NCBI GenBank assembly: GCA_964638055.1
Contig: CAZWXF010000071.1
Coordinates: forward strand, 1-14,587
Direction: 5' to 3'
Length of the DNA: 14,587 nucleotides
Source of the DNA: Prado023 sp964638055
Lineage (GTDB): Bacteria > Actinomycetota > Actinomycetes > S36-B12 > CAIYMF01
Below, piece by piece: positions 8,600 to 14,587 of this stretch; position 1 is the stretch's first letter; the number at the start of each line of letters is the position of its first letter. The notes under the pieces are model-generated. The model worked only from the letters and a program-made list of their open reading frames with translations, ran no database searches and was not told the origin of the DNA. The position numbers were made by a program, and so were the translations under genes.

Positions 8600-9423
8600 C
8601 TACTCGACGGCCACGTCGGTCGAGCCCCACGGCCCTTTGATGCCGCGCAGAGCCAGCGGACGGAAGGCCGCCGGCACGTGCGGGTGGGTGCGCAGCTGTG
8701 TTCCCTGCGGCTGCATGCCCAGGATCACGCGGAGCAGGAGTAGGGGCTTCCCGCGGCCCAGGCCTGCGGCGAGGAGGCCGTGGGGTAGGCCGTGAGGGCG
8801 TGGGTGAGGGCGCGCGGGTAGCCGGCGAACACCTCGGGCAGCCTGGCTTGGAAGTGAGCGCCGGCCTCGATGATGGCTTCGGCGATCCGTGCGGCTTCGG
8901 TGTGCCGCCCGTACCGGGCGAGCCCAGCGGCGATGATGGAGTTGTCGTGCGGCCACACCGTGCCCACGTGATAGCCGATGGGGTTGTAGGCCAGCTGTCC
9001 GCTCGCGAGGCTGCGCACCCCCCAACCGCTGAACAAGGCCTCGCCCATGAGGTGCTCGACGATGCGGTCCACCCGCGATTCGGGGACCAGGCCGCTCCAC
9101 AGCAGGTGCCCCATGTTGGAGGCCAGCGTCCGGACCTGCCGCTTGTCCCCGTCCAGGGCCAGCGCGTGGAAGCCGCCGTCGTCGACCCAGTACGCGGCGT
9201 CGAACCGAGTGCGCAGATCTGCTGCGGCGTCCTCGAGGGACCGGGCCAGCTCCTCGTCCTGCCACACCTCACGGGCGAGCCGGGCCCCGCGTACCCGGGC
9301 GTCGTAAGCGTAGCCCTGCAGCTCGCACGTGGCCCGCGGCAATGTCGCCAGGGAGCCGTCGGGGTGCACGATCGAGTTCCAGGAGTCCTTCCAGCACTGG
9401 TTCACCAGACCGGTCTTCGTCAT
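8600..9423 (-). pseudogene. Amylo-alpha-1,6-glucosidase / glycogen-debranching-like gene, 5' truncated and frameshifted
   Basis: The frame encodes the C-terminal half of a debranching-enzyme-like glycosidase with an (alpha/alpha)6 barrel: GLVNQCWKDSWNSI, CELQGYAYDA, NMGHLLWSGLV, GWGVRSLASGQLAYNPIGYH and GTVWPHDNSIIAAGLARYG. Homologues are about 700 residues and have an N-terminal beta domain plus half a barrel before this point, which is missing. Near the end the frame leaves the family at GSPYSC and stops, whereas the next frame continues as LLLLRVILGMQPQG and ends at 8600 as family members do. One missing C in the CCCC run at 8743-8746 (plus-strand GGGG) explains this, by mutation or sequencing error. 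An ATG at 9423 with AAGGA upstream could still start a short product. The usual NQGWKDS reads NQCWKDS. Decay fits the adjacent ISL3 remnant having removed the 5' half. Confidence 0.8.
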
Positions 9424-9560
9424 CACATCCTTGTCGTGCTTCCTAGGCATGCATGAGAGGCATGAGGAGAGCCTCAGCACGCATGGAGACGCGCGAGGAT
9501 TGCCTGAGGTCGAGCTTCGAGAGCTCTGCAACCGTACGAACCGCGCGTGACGGACGGCTT

Positions 9561-9760
9561 AGGCGGCGCGCAGCTGTTAGTAGCAGAACCAGGCCACCGT
9601 GACCTCGTAGTCGGGTCTCCGGCGGTCAGGCCGGCGTCGAGGCGGTCGAGTTGGCGTTCACTGAGCTTGTCGATCCCGTCGGCGAGCCCGTTGCGGATCC
9701 GGAAAAGCGGGTCGTCGCGGTGCCCGCGGTGCCCGAGCTACTGCTGCTGTAGCAGCCGCA
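9561..9760 (-). pseudogene. Decayed ISL3-family transposase remnant
   Basis: On the minus strand LGHRGHRDDPLFRIRN, GIDKLSERQLDRLDAGL and, after a one-base shift near 9612, PDYEVTVAWFCY followed by QLRAA match the middle part of ISL3-type transposases (the QQQTLGHRG... DPLYRIR... GDPDYEVTVAW region). Lesions visible: an in-frame TAG at 9738-9740 right after three Gln codons, the frameshift, and a TAA at 9577-9579 where Gln is expected. Upstream of about 9760 similarity fades, and no terminal inverted repeats were recognised. It is a dead fragment, not an active element. It sits about 140 bases upstream of the truncated debranching-enzyme gene. Confidence 0.68.
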
Positions 9761-9922
9761 TGGGACGCGGCGGAGGTAGGGCGAGCCGAGGGCTCCCCGT
9801 CAAGATGGCCCTGATACTGGCCGCGCTCGTCACACCGGGAGACCCGTCGAGCGCGGATTCATGTCATGCCCCTGGGCCATCATGGGGGGAACGGGTCGGG
9901 TGGCCCGGGTGCCAGACACATC

Positions 9923-9929
9923 GAGGGGG
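9923..9929 (+). promoter_or_regulatory. Shine-Dalgarno deciding the gene A start
   Basis: GAGGGGG lies six bases before the in-frame TTG at 9936. The upstream in-frame ATGs at 9861 and 9882 have no comparable site at the right distance, so the TTG is preferred. Confidence 0.5.
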
Positions 9930-9935
9930 AACACC

Positions 9936-10553
9936 TTGGACCGCGCAACATCGGGTGGCGGGCAGCATGCCCTGCATTCCGGCTCTGGCGAACCGATCTT
10001 GATCGCCGAGGTCGAGGTGGACATCTGTGGGCTGGAAGTCGACGACTGCCGTGTCCTGCTGGAGCGCGGTCCGGAGGGCGACGTGATCCACCTGCGGCAC
10101 CGTGAGTACACGGGCCAGGACTGCTCCATCACGCTTCCGGCGGCACCGGGCACGGATCGTGAAACAGCGGGCGTGTCCTTGGGACGCGCCGTCCGAGAGG
10201 GCAGTGCCTGGATCTACGACGTCATCCAGGCGGGTGTCCTCGATCTCGAGGCATGCCAGCGCATCGTCGACCAAGCCCGCGAGGCGTGGCGCGCAGACCG
10301 CGATGCCGCGACGAGCGCAGCGCGGGAAGCGGATGAGCGCTCTCCGAGCCGGATCGTGGCGGCGGCTCGGGCGGCCGGGCTCAGCCCCGAGCCCGACGGC
10401 CGCCGCGCCCATCAGTGGATCGCCTCGTGTCCGGGCGGGCACCACAGCATCATGCTCAGCACCGGCTCCGAGACGTTCGGATGCGGCTACTGCAAGCAGA
10501 AGGGCGGCCCCGACAAGCTGGCCTCCTTCGTGGCGCGTCGGAGAGCGCGATGA
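9936..10553 (+). CDS. Unknown protein with C-terminal CHCC zinc-finger-like motif (gene A)
   Basis: 205 residues from the TTG start (230 from ATG 9861). I do not recognise the whole protein. Residues 20-70 look beta-rich (AEVEVDICGLEV, CRVLLERG), 80-120 carry a predicted helical segment (GRAVREGSAWIYDVIQAG) and 115-147 a charged Ala/Arg-rich helix. The C-terminus has WIASCPGGHHSIMLST and TFGCGYCKQKGG, giving Cys165, His169 or His170, Cys183 and Cys186. This spacing recalls the CHC2 zinc finger of DNA primase, and similar GHH...FGCGYC...GG tails occur in uncharacterised bacterial proteins (from memory). Nucleic-acid binding is possible but inferred. The stop overlaps the gene B start as ATGA, so the two are probably one operon and translationally coupled. 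No membrane segment or signal peptide is visible. Confidence 0.75.
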   Translation: MDRATSGGGQHALHSGSGEPILIAEVEVDICGLEVDDCRVLLERGPEGDVIHLRHREYTGQDCSITLPAAPGTDRETAGVSLGRAVREGSAWIYDVIQAGVLDLEACQRIVDQAREAWRADRDAATSAAREADERSPSRIVAAARAAGLSPEPDGRRAHQWIASCPGGHHSIMLSTGSETFGCGYCKQKGGPDKLASFVARRRAR

Positions 10554-12259
10554 CGACCGACCGCGCGGGGGTCACCCCCTATCCTGGCAGCGAGACGGGT
10601 GCTGCGCCCGGGGCTGCGACGGCCCCCGGTCCACTGCCCGAGCGCGCTCCCCGCGCATGGGATGGGGGCGCGCAGTCGTCGCCTTCGGAGCAACAGCCCC
10701 GGCTGCGGTTCGTGCCGGGACCGATCACGGACGTCCAGTACGAAGAGATGGAGGTGGGTGAGTCCCTCGTCGCCTTCGTCTACCCCGAGCTCAGGCTGAG
10801 CTACCCGTACGACGACCCCGGCGGCAAGGCCGCGACGGAGATCACGATCGCCTCGGCCAGCTGCGTGATCCTCCACGCCATCGGAATGACCGACGCGATG
10901 TGCGAGGTCGACGACGAGCTGGCCGCCATCTCGGACGAGCTGCAGGCGTCGGGGCGCTTCCCCTACGGGGGCAGCTTCCTCCATGTGTCCGACCTCACGG
11001 TCGATCCGTATTGGCGCGGGGGCGGGTTGGGCCCCGCTCTCGTCTCCTTCATCGCGGCCGACTGCATGGTCGAGGCGGCCACGCTGCTGCCCGCTCCTAT
11101 CAGGACCGCGCGCGCTGGCACGGACCTGACCTCGAGGCATTACCGGGGAGCCACGGCGGCCGATCGCAGCGCCGTCGCCGAGGCATGGCAGAGGGCCGGC
11201 TTCGCGCGGATCGACGACGTTCCGCCCGACCCTGACGATGACGTCGACGCCTCGGACGGGCCACGGGAACCCTCGAGTCGATACCTCGTCCGCATGGAGG
11301 ATGAGGACATCTACCAGGCTGCCAGGGTTCGGCTGGCGGCGGCGCGACTGTGTGCCCGCGGCGACGACGTGCGGGAGTGGCACGACGCGAAGGTCAGATC
11401 GGCCGAGCGAGCCTCCCGTCTCCGCGCAGCGTCGGCCCGGAGGGCTGCGGATCACTCCAAGGACGAGGCTCTGGACCGCTCGCGGGACCGTGATCGTGCG
11501 GCCCGGCTGATCGACGAGCGGATCGAGCGGATCATGCCGACGGCAGGCCCCTGGCGAGGGACTGACACGATCCTGCTCGAGGGCGCGCATGTGCAGGTCC
11601 GCGTCAGCGGGAGGCAGGCTCCGCAGCTGCGCGTCCAGATCGTCTCGTACCTGCCTGAGCAGACCGAGGCCGGTCTCGATCCCTCCCTGGGGGAGCTAGG
11701 CGCGCTCGTCGACTCGTCGTGGGGCGCGGGCGCTCGCGCCTGGACGGTGGCGCACCGGCCCGACCGCTCGACGTCCTCCTCAAGCCACTTGGCCGCCAAG
11801 GCGATCGTGAACGCACTCGTCGACGGCCTCGGCCTGCAGCCGGAGGCCATCGTGGCGGCTGCCGAGTCGAGTGTTTCGCCAAAGCCTGCCTCCCAGGCGG
11901 AGTTCGGGCCTCTTGCGAACGCGGAGGGAATCGTCGACGACCTGGCCGACCTCGAACTGGACTATCGGGACTTCGTGGTCACCAGCCGGACATCCCGCGG
12001 TCATTACGGCCCTCGAGATGCCGACGTGCCGGCGCAGTTCTTCGTCATCGATCGTGAGATTGCCGAGCCGGGCGACGAGGGGGATCTGGTCGCCCTCGCT
12101 GCCCGGGGCACCGCCTCGTCGGCAGTCATCTGGTACCGGTTCGACGGGAGGCGCTGGTTCCCGGATCCCACGGTGCCGCGCCGGGTCAGGCCCGGCTCGG
12201 GTGAGGTTCTCCGGGCCGTCACCGGCCAAGCGGCGCAGGAGATCGAGACCGATGGCTGA
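10550..12259 (+). CDS. GNAT-like domain protein with uncharacterised C-terminal half (gene B)
   Basis: 569 residues. Residues 1-50 are Pro/Ala/Gly-rich and probably disordered. Residues about 60-250 look like a GNAT acyltransferase fold: LHVSDLTVDPYWRGGGLG (144-161) resembles strand 4 plus the acetyl-CoA pyrophosphate loop (R-x-x-G-x-G at Arg156-Gly161), and AEAWQRAGFARIDD (210-223) resembles the late 'W...GF' block. The acyl acceptor is unknown. Residues 255-330 are very rich in Arg, Ala and Asp and likely form a long charged helix or coiled coil. Residues 335-569 form two further segments (LLEGAHVQVRVSG; SSAVIWYRFDGRRWFPDP) that I cannot assign. ATG 10550 is chosen because it overlaps the gene A stop; a longer reading to 10415 only shadows gene A. 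Catalytic activity is inferred from one motif. Confidence 0.82.
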   Translation: MTTDRAGVTPYPGSETGAAPGAATAPGPLPERAPRAWDGGAQSSPSEQQPRLRFVPGPITDVQYEEMEVGESLVAFVYPELRLSYPYDDPGGKAATEITIASASCVILHAIGMTDAMCEVDDELAAISDELQASGRFPYGGSFLHVSDLTVDPYWRGGGLGPALVSFIAADCMVEAATLLPAPIRTARAGTDLTSRHYRGATAADRSAVAEAWQRAGFARIDDVPPDPDDDVDASDGPREPSSRYLVRMEDEDIYQAARVRLAAARLCARGDDVREWHDAKVRSAERASRLRAASARRAADHSKDEALDRSRDRDRAARLIDERIERIMPTAGPWRGTDTILLEGAHVQVRVSGRQAPQLRVQIVSYLPEQTEAGLDPSLGELGALVDSSWGAGARAWTVAHRPDRSTSSSSHLAAKAIVNALVDGLGLQPEAIVAAAESSVSPKPASQAEFGPLANAEGIVDDLADLELDYRDFVVTSRTSRGHYGPRDADVPAQFFVIDREIAEPGDEGDLVALAARGTASSAVIWYRFDGRRWFPDPTVPRRVRPGSGEVLRAVTGQAAQEIETDG

Positions 12260-12384
12260 GCCCGAGCTCCAGCGGGCGCACCAGGCCAGGTCTCAGGCAT
12301 CCGCAGGAAGGGCATGGCACTGGAAAGTCCCGAAGCCGGGCGGAGCAGACCTCCCCTTGGCGCAGTCACAGCACGAGGAGCCAC

Positions 12385-12735
12385 ATGACACACAGCCACC
12401 GAACCCGCGCGCTCAACTCGGTCCAGAACGACCGCGTGGCGGGAGCCCTCAACGGCACGGCCCTGGGGGACGCCCTGGGCGCGCCCTACGAGTTCGGAGA
12501 GCCGCTGCCTGCGTCCTCGAGGGTGGAATCGCGTCGGCCGAGACGCTCCGGCAAGCAGCCCCAGGAGATCCGCACCTGCCGAAGCTGCGGGGAGGCCGGC
12601 CTGCCGATCGTGTACGGGCTTCCCGGACCGGGTCTCGTCGAGGCTTGCGAGCGAGGGGAGGTGCTCCTCGGCGGGTGTTGCCTCACCGAGTCCGACCCCG
12701 CTTGGACGTGCCCGTCCTGTGGAGACTCCTGGTGA
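12385..12735 (+). CDS. Chimeric small protein: ADP-ribosylglycohydrolase N-terminus joined to a zinc ribbon
   Basis: 116 residues. Residues 17-43 (RVAGALNGTALGDALGAPYE and on) match the N-terminal signature of ADP-ribosylglycohydrolases (DraG/ARH), which remove ADP-ribose from proteins, but the catalytic domain that should follow is absent. After a basic linker (46-60), residues 61-116 are a complete small zinc-ribbon domain: CRSCG, LPIVYGLPGPGLVEA, RGEVLLGGC and WTCPSCGDSW, with Cys65, Cys68, Cys98 or 99, Cys109 and Cys112. That domain occurs elsewhere as a stand-alone small protein of unknown function (from memory). GAGGAG (12375-12380) precedes the ATG by four bases. The most likely origin is an internal deletion that fused the 5' end of one gene to the 3' part of another. 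Glycohydrolase activity is not expected. It lies 125 bases after gene B, on the same strand. Confidence 0.7.
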   Translation: MTHSHRTRALNSVQNDRVAGALNGTALGDALGAPYEFGEPLPASSRVESRRPRRSGKQPQEIRTCRSCGEAGLPIVYGLPGPGLVEACERGEVLLGGCCLTESDPAWTCPSCGDSW

Positions 12736-13502
12736 GCCAGACGGGAGGGCGTGAAAGACCGGGGCCGCCTTGGTTGACCCGGCCAGGCGCCGAAGCAGAA
12801 GGAGCGACCGGGGCCGACGAATCGTCCGCGAGCACAAGGACCGCGCAGCTCCCCGCCACGGCGTGCATCGGCCCAACGAGATGACGTCGACGGCGAACCG
12901 AAGACCTGCCGGTCGAGCAGGTAGTTTCAGGACAGCCCAGGATGATGACCTCGCGGTGTGGATCGCCGCCGAACAGGCCCGCTTCGGGCGATCGCCGCCG
13001 TCAACCTGACCGCGGCCGGGTCGAGGGTGACGGAGACGTGGGGTCCGTCGCTCCCGTCGTAACCGAGGTCCCAGACGCTGATCCGGCCCCGTCGGTGTTG
13101 TACTCCAGCTGGAGGGAAATCCGCGCCGCGCTGCAGATCGACCCCGACCGTGCGCCCGTAATGGCTGTCGAAGTCTGTGAAGAACCGTCGGACCTCCCAG
13201 TCAGAGCCATATTTCCGCGTCTCGCCGACTGTCGCGCGCCATGTTGGTCACGGGATTGGTCACAGTCCGCAACGGGTTGACGGCTACGGGCTGCTGCGGC
13301 CCCTCCTGCGGACCCCTCTGGACAGGTGCTCGTGACAGGTGCGGGCGGCGACAGGCCCGCATGCCGCGCCGGGCCATCGCGGTCATGGGGCTGGGCGTGG
13401 TTGGCGGGTGGATCGACGGGTGCGGATGTGGTTTGGGACAACCTTTGCCACGGATCTCGCACGTTTGACCGACCGGCCTGCCGGGCATCATGAAGCCAGT
13501 CC
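12736..13502. other. Gene-poor stretch without a confident gene
   Basis: About 770 bases. Apart from the possible minus-strand gene ghost described separately (12927-13247), no frame has both a plausible start with ribosome site and a family-like product. A plus-strand frame ends at 13009 as LAVWIAAEQARFGR, which looks protein-like but overlaps the tail of the ghost. A small hairpin GCCCG-CTT-CGGGC lies near 12977-12989, with no U run after it. Confidence 0.5.
12927..13247 (-). pseudogene. Possible ghost of a minus-strand gene, no start codon
   Basis: The minus-strand frame between TGA at 13248-13250 and TGA at 12927-12929 contains protein-like sequence: KYGSDWEVRRFFTDFDSHYG, RTVGVDLQRG, RISVWDLGYDGSDG and PHVSVTLDPAAVRLTAAIA. 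It has alternating hydrophobic strands and G/C-ending codons, unlike typical shadow frames, which are Arg/Ser/Pro-rich. There is no ATG or GTG in its upstream part, so it could only be a truncated or frameshifted gene. The part below about 13000 again looks like noise. I cannot name a family. Confidence 0.3.
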
Positions 13503-13601
13503 ATGACCCTCATCAATCCCCGAATGCTCGATCTCATGCTGGCGGGACGATTCGATGTAGAACTCCCGCAGGCCGTCGGATCGCTGATCGGACGGAGGTA
13601 A
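13503..13601 (+). CDS. Small ORF, 32 residues, upstream of the zinc-ribbon gene
   Basis: ATG 13503 to TAA 13601. The product begins MTLINPRMLDLMLAGRF and ends AVGSLIGRR; the composition (Leu, Met, Phe, Val, few Arg/Pro runs) is more protein-like than surrounding frames. Its last codons overlap the Shine-Dalgarno GGAGG (13594-13598) of the next gene, which starts six bases after its stop, an arrangement seen in coupled gene pairs and leader peptides. Its own ribosome site is weak (GAAG about 10 bases upstream). It could be a real small protein, a leader ORF, or the 3' end of a lost gene. Confidence 0.4.
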   Translation: MTLINPRMLDLMLAGRFDVELPQAVGSLIGRR

Positions 13602-13607
13602 CAGAAG

Positions 13608-13856
13608 ATGCAGCCGCTCGACCCAATCCTGGCGAGGGAGGGCATCACCGCCCGCCATTGGTACGCCCGCTTCGACCGGGAGCACCCGTGCCCGGTGTGC
13701 AGCAGCCCCGCCCACACCGACTGGGGTTCGGCGACCTACCCCATCACCCGCTGCACGGAGTGCGCCTGGACCGGCTCACCAGTTGAGCGGACGGACCTTC
13801 GCGAGCCACGTCGGGAAGCCCTGTCCCACATCGACCGGGACCTGCCACCGTTCTGA
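13608..13856 (+). CDS. Small zinc-ribbon protein of unknown function
   Basis: 82 residues. EHPCPVCSSPAHTDW (Cys28, Cys31) and TRCTECAWTG (Cys49, Cys52) form a CxxC-x17-CxxC pair typical of a structural zinc ribbon. The N-terminal PILAREGITARHWYARF looks helical and the C-terminal tail is charged. GGAGG ends nine bases before the ATG, a good ribosome site. No family was recognised; nucleic-acid or protein binding is possible but only inferred from the metal motif. It follows a 32-residue small ORF by six bases. Nothing that would form an operon follows on the right. Confidence 0.65.
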   Translation: MQPLDPILAREGITARHWYARFDREHPCPVCSSPAHTDWGSATYPITRCTECAWTGSPVERTDLREPRREALSHIDRDLPPF

Positions 13857-14505
13857 GGCGACCGAACGGCACTGTTGCCTGGAGCGGATCGGCGAACGTC
13901 TCGCCGAAATCTTGCGGATCAGCGGCACTCAACCCGCTCATGGCGTCCCTTGTTGGGGACCTCGACGGCCCATCTACTGCTTTCGGGACTCGTGAGGCTG
14001 CCTGCAGGATGATCTTCTGGGCTGGCCCCGCTCGATGGCATTGCAACAGTGCCGGCCCACCTGCTGACGTCCCTGGTGGAAGGCCAGCGGAGGGCGAGCT
14101 GAAGCGGCCGGCCCCCAGGCAGCCTTGTGAAGGAAGCCGTGTCCTGGAACGCGCCGCACCGCTGGTCCCCGCGGTCCACAGCGAGCGGTCGGCTGGCGGG
14201 CTCCCCGCCGTGGAGTGATCGGGTGCTCGGATGCTCGGCGTTCTGTCACAGCGGGCGCCATACTGGGATTCCGCGGTCGACGCGGATATCCGCGAAACCT
14301 TCGGCAGGAACTCATGGCCTTCCTCGCGCCGAGCGCTCGGCTGGTGGTGAATTGCGGCTTTGGGCGTCCGATCGTGGGCTGGGATCCGGGAATGACCAAC
14401 TCGTAGGACGGATCGACCTGACGAGCGAATCGGAATGGAGTACGACGTACCCGGCTCTTCGAACTTGACCGGGCAGGCGCCGGGTCGCGTCGTTGACGTG
14501 AGGGT
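13857..14505. other. Stretch with no confident gene
   Basis: About 650 bases. Long frames are open on both strands, but their products are Arg/Ser/Pro-rich and show no family motif, as expected for shadows in high-GC DNA. A 39-codon frame (14231-14350) has no ribosome site. The stretch contains a perfect 14-bp palindrome at 14281-14294. It may be degraded sequence between genes or old mobile-element debris; nothing more can be supported. Confidence 0.5.
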
Positions 14506-14569
14506 GCCCGTGACCTCGGGTTCATGGCTGTCGCGAAGCAGTTCATGATCACGAAGTGAGGTCACGGGC
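14506..14569 (+). repeat. 12-bp inverted repeat next to a possible GTG start
   Basis: GCCCGTGACCTC (14506-14517) is the exact reverse complement of GAGGTCACGGGC (14558-14569), with a 40-base loop. The right arm contains GAGG, which would serve as the Shine-Dalgarno of a GTG at 14570 whose frame stays open to the window edge. In RNA the hairpin would hide that site. It could also be a protein-binding site. The repeat itself is certain, the role is inferred. Confidence 0.55.
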
Positions 14570-14587
14570 GTGTTCGAGGGTACGCAG

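Noticed and set aside
9440..9545. Short inverted repeats (GAGGC/GCCTC and GAGCT/AGCTC) between the debranching remnant and the ISL3 remnant
   Set aside because: Five-base arms are expected by chance; they do not match ISL3 ends that I recall and have no terminator-like U run.
10487..11590. 367-residue minus-strand frame opposite gene B
   Set aside because: No motif and biased composition; gene B on the plus strand has a GNAT-like motif and a coupled start.
12252..12884. Plus-strand frame starting MAEPELQRAHQ overlapping the gene B stop
   Set aside because: The ATG overlaps the gene B stop, but after ~40 residues the product becomes Arg/Pro/Gly noise antiphase to the chimeric zinc-ribbon gene, which has a better ribosome site and clear motifs.
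12770..13009. 79-residue plus-strand frame ending LAVWIAAEQARFGR
   Set aside because: Only the last ~20 residues look protein-like, there is no ribosome site, and it overlaps the tail of the minus-strand ghost frame.
14231..14350. 39-residue plus-strand small ORF containing APYWDSAVDADIRETFG
   Set aside because: Partly protein-like but without ribosome site or neighbouring gene; too weak to list as a gene.
13744..14565. 273-residue minus-strand frame near the right edge
   Set aside because: Ser/Pro/Arg-rich, no motif, and overlaps the end of the zinc-ribbon gene; frames of this length are expected by chance in such GC-rich DNA.
1..14587. tRNA, rRNA or CRISPR
   Set aside because: No cloverleaf-like segment, rRNA-like stretch or regularly spaced repeat was seen on reading both strands, though no covariance search could be run.

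Overview
The window looks like a chromosomal piece of a high-GC actinobacterium. The signs are strong G/C bias at third codon positions, GTG and TTG starts, tightly overlapping genes, and actinobacterial-style carbohydrate enzymes. I cannot name the genus. It is draft sequence: a run of exactly 100 N (8021-8120) interrupts one gene.

Left two thirds (1-8599), all on the minus strand. A compact pentose-phosphate operon reads right to left: transketolase (broken by the gap), transaldolase, short-type 6-phosphogluconate dehydrogenase, glucose-6-phosphate dehydrogenase, and a GH63-type glucosidase. The genes overlap by ATGA junctions or lie 1 to 13 bases apart, so they are probably co-transcribed and translationally coupled. 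Together they hold both oxidative steps and the two sugar-rearranging enzymes of the pentose phosphate pathway, plus a glycosidase that could feed it glucose. Both dehydrogenases have sequence at the 2'-phosphate position that suggests NAD+ use. At the left edge is a fragment of an IS4-family transposase.

Middle (8600-9935). Upstream of transketolase lies the C-terminal half of an amylo-alpha-1,6-glucosidase (debranching-enzyme-like) gene. It has lost its 5' end and carries a one-base frameshift in a C tract. Just beyond it is a decayed ISL3-family transposase with two in-frame stops and a frameshift. The metabolic operon is thus bracketed by IS debris.

Right third (9936-14587), plus strand, accessory in character. 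Gene A (9936-10553) is an unknown protein with a CHCC zinc-finger-like C-terminus. It overlaps gene B (10550-12259), a 569-residue protein with a GNAT-like domain and an uncharacterised C-terminal half. Next comes a small ORF (12385-12735) that looks like a fusion of the first ~45 residues of an ADP-ribosylglycohydrolase to a complete zinc-ribbon protein. After a gene-poor stretch with a possible minus-strand gene ghost come a 32-residue small ORF and an 82-residue zinc-ribbon protein. The last ~700 bases hold no confident gene. They end in a 12-bp inverted repeat abutting a possible GTG start at the window edge. No tRNA, rRNA or CRISPR array was seen. Functions in this third are mostly unknown. 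The best candidates for something undescribed are the A/B pair and the chimeric third ORF.
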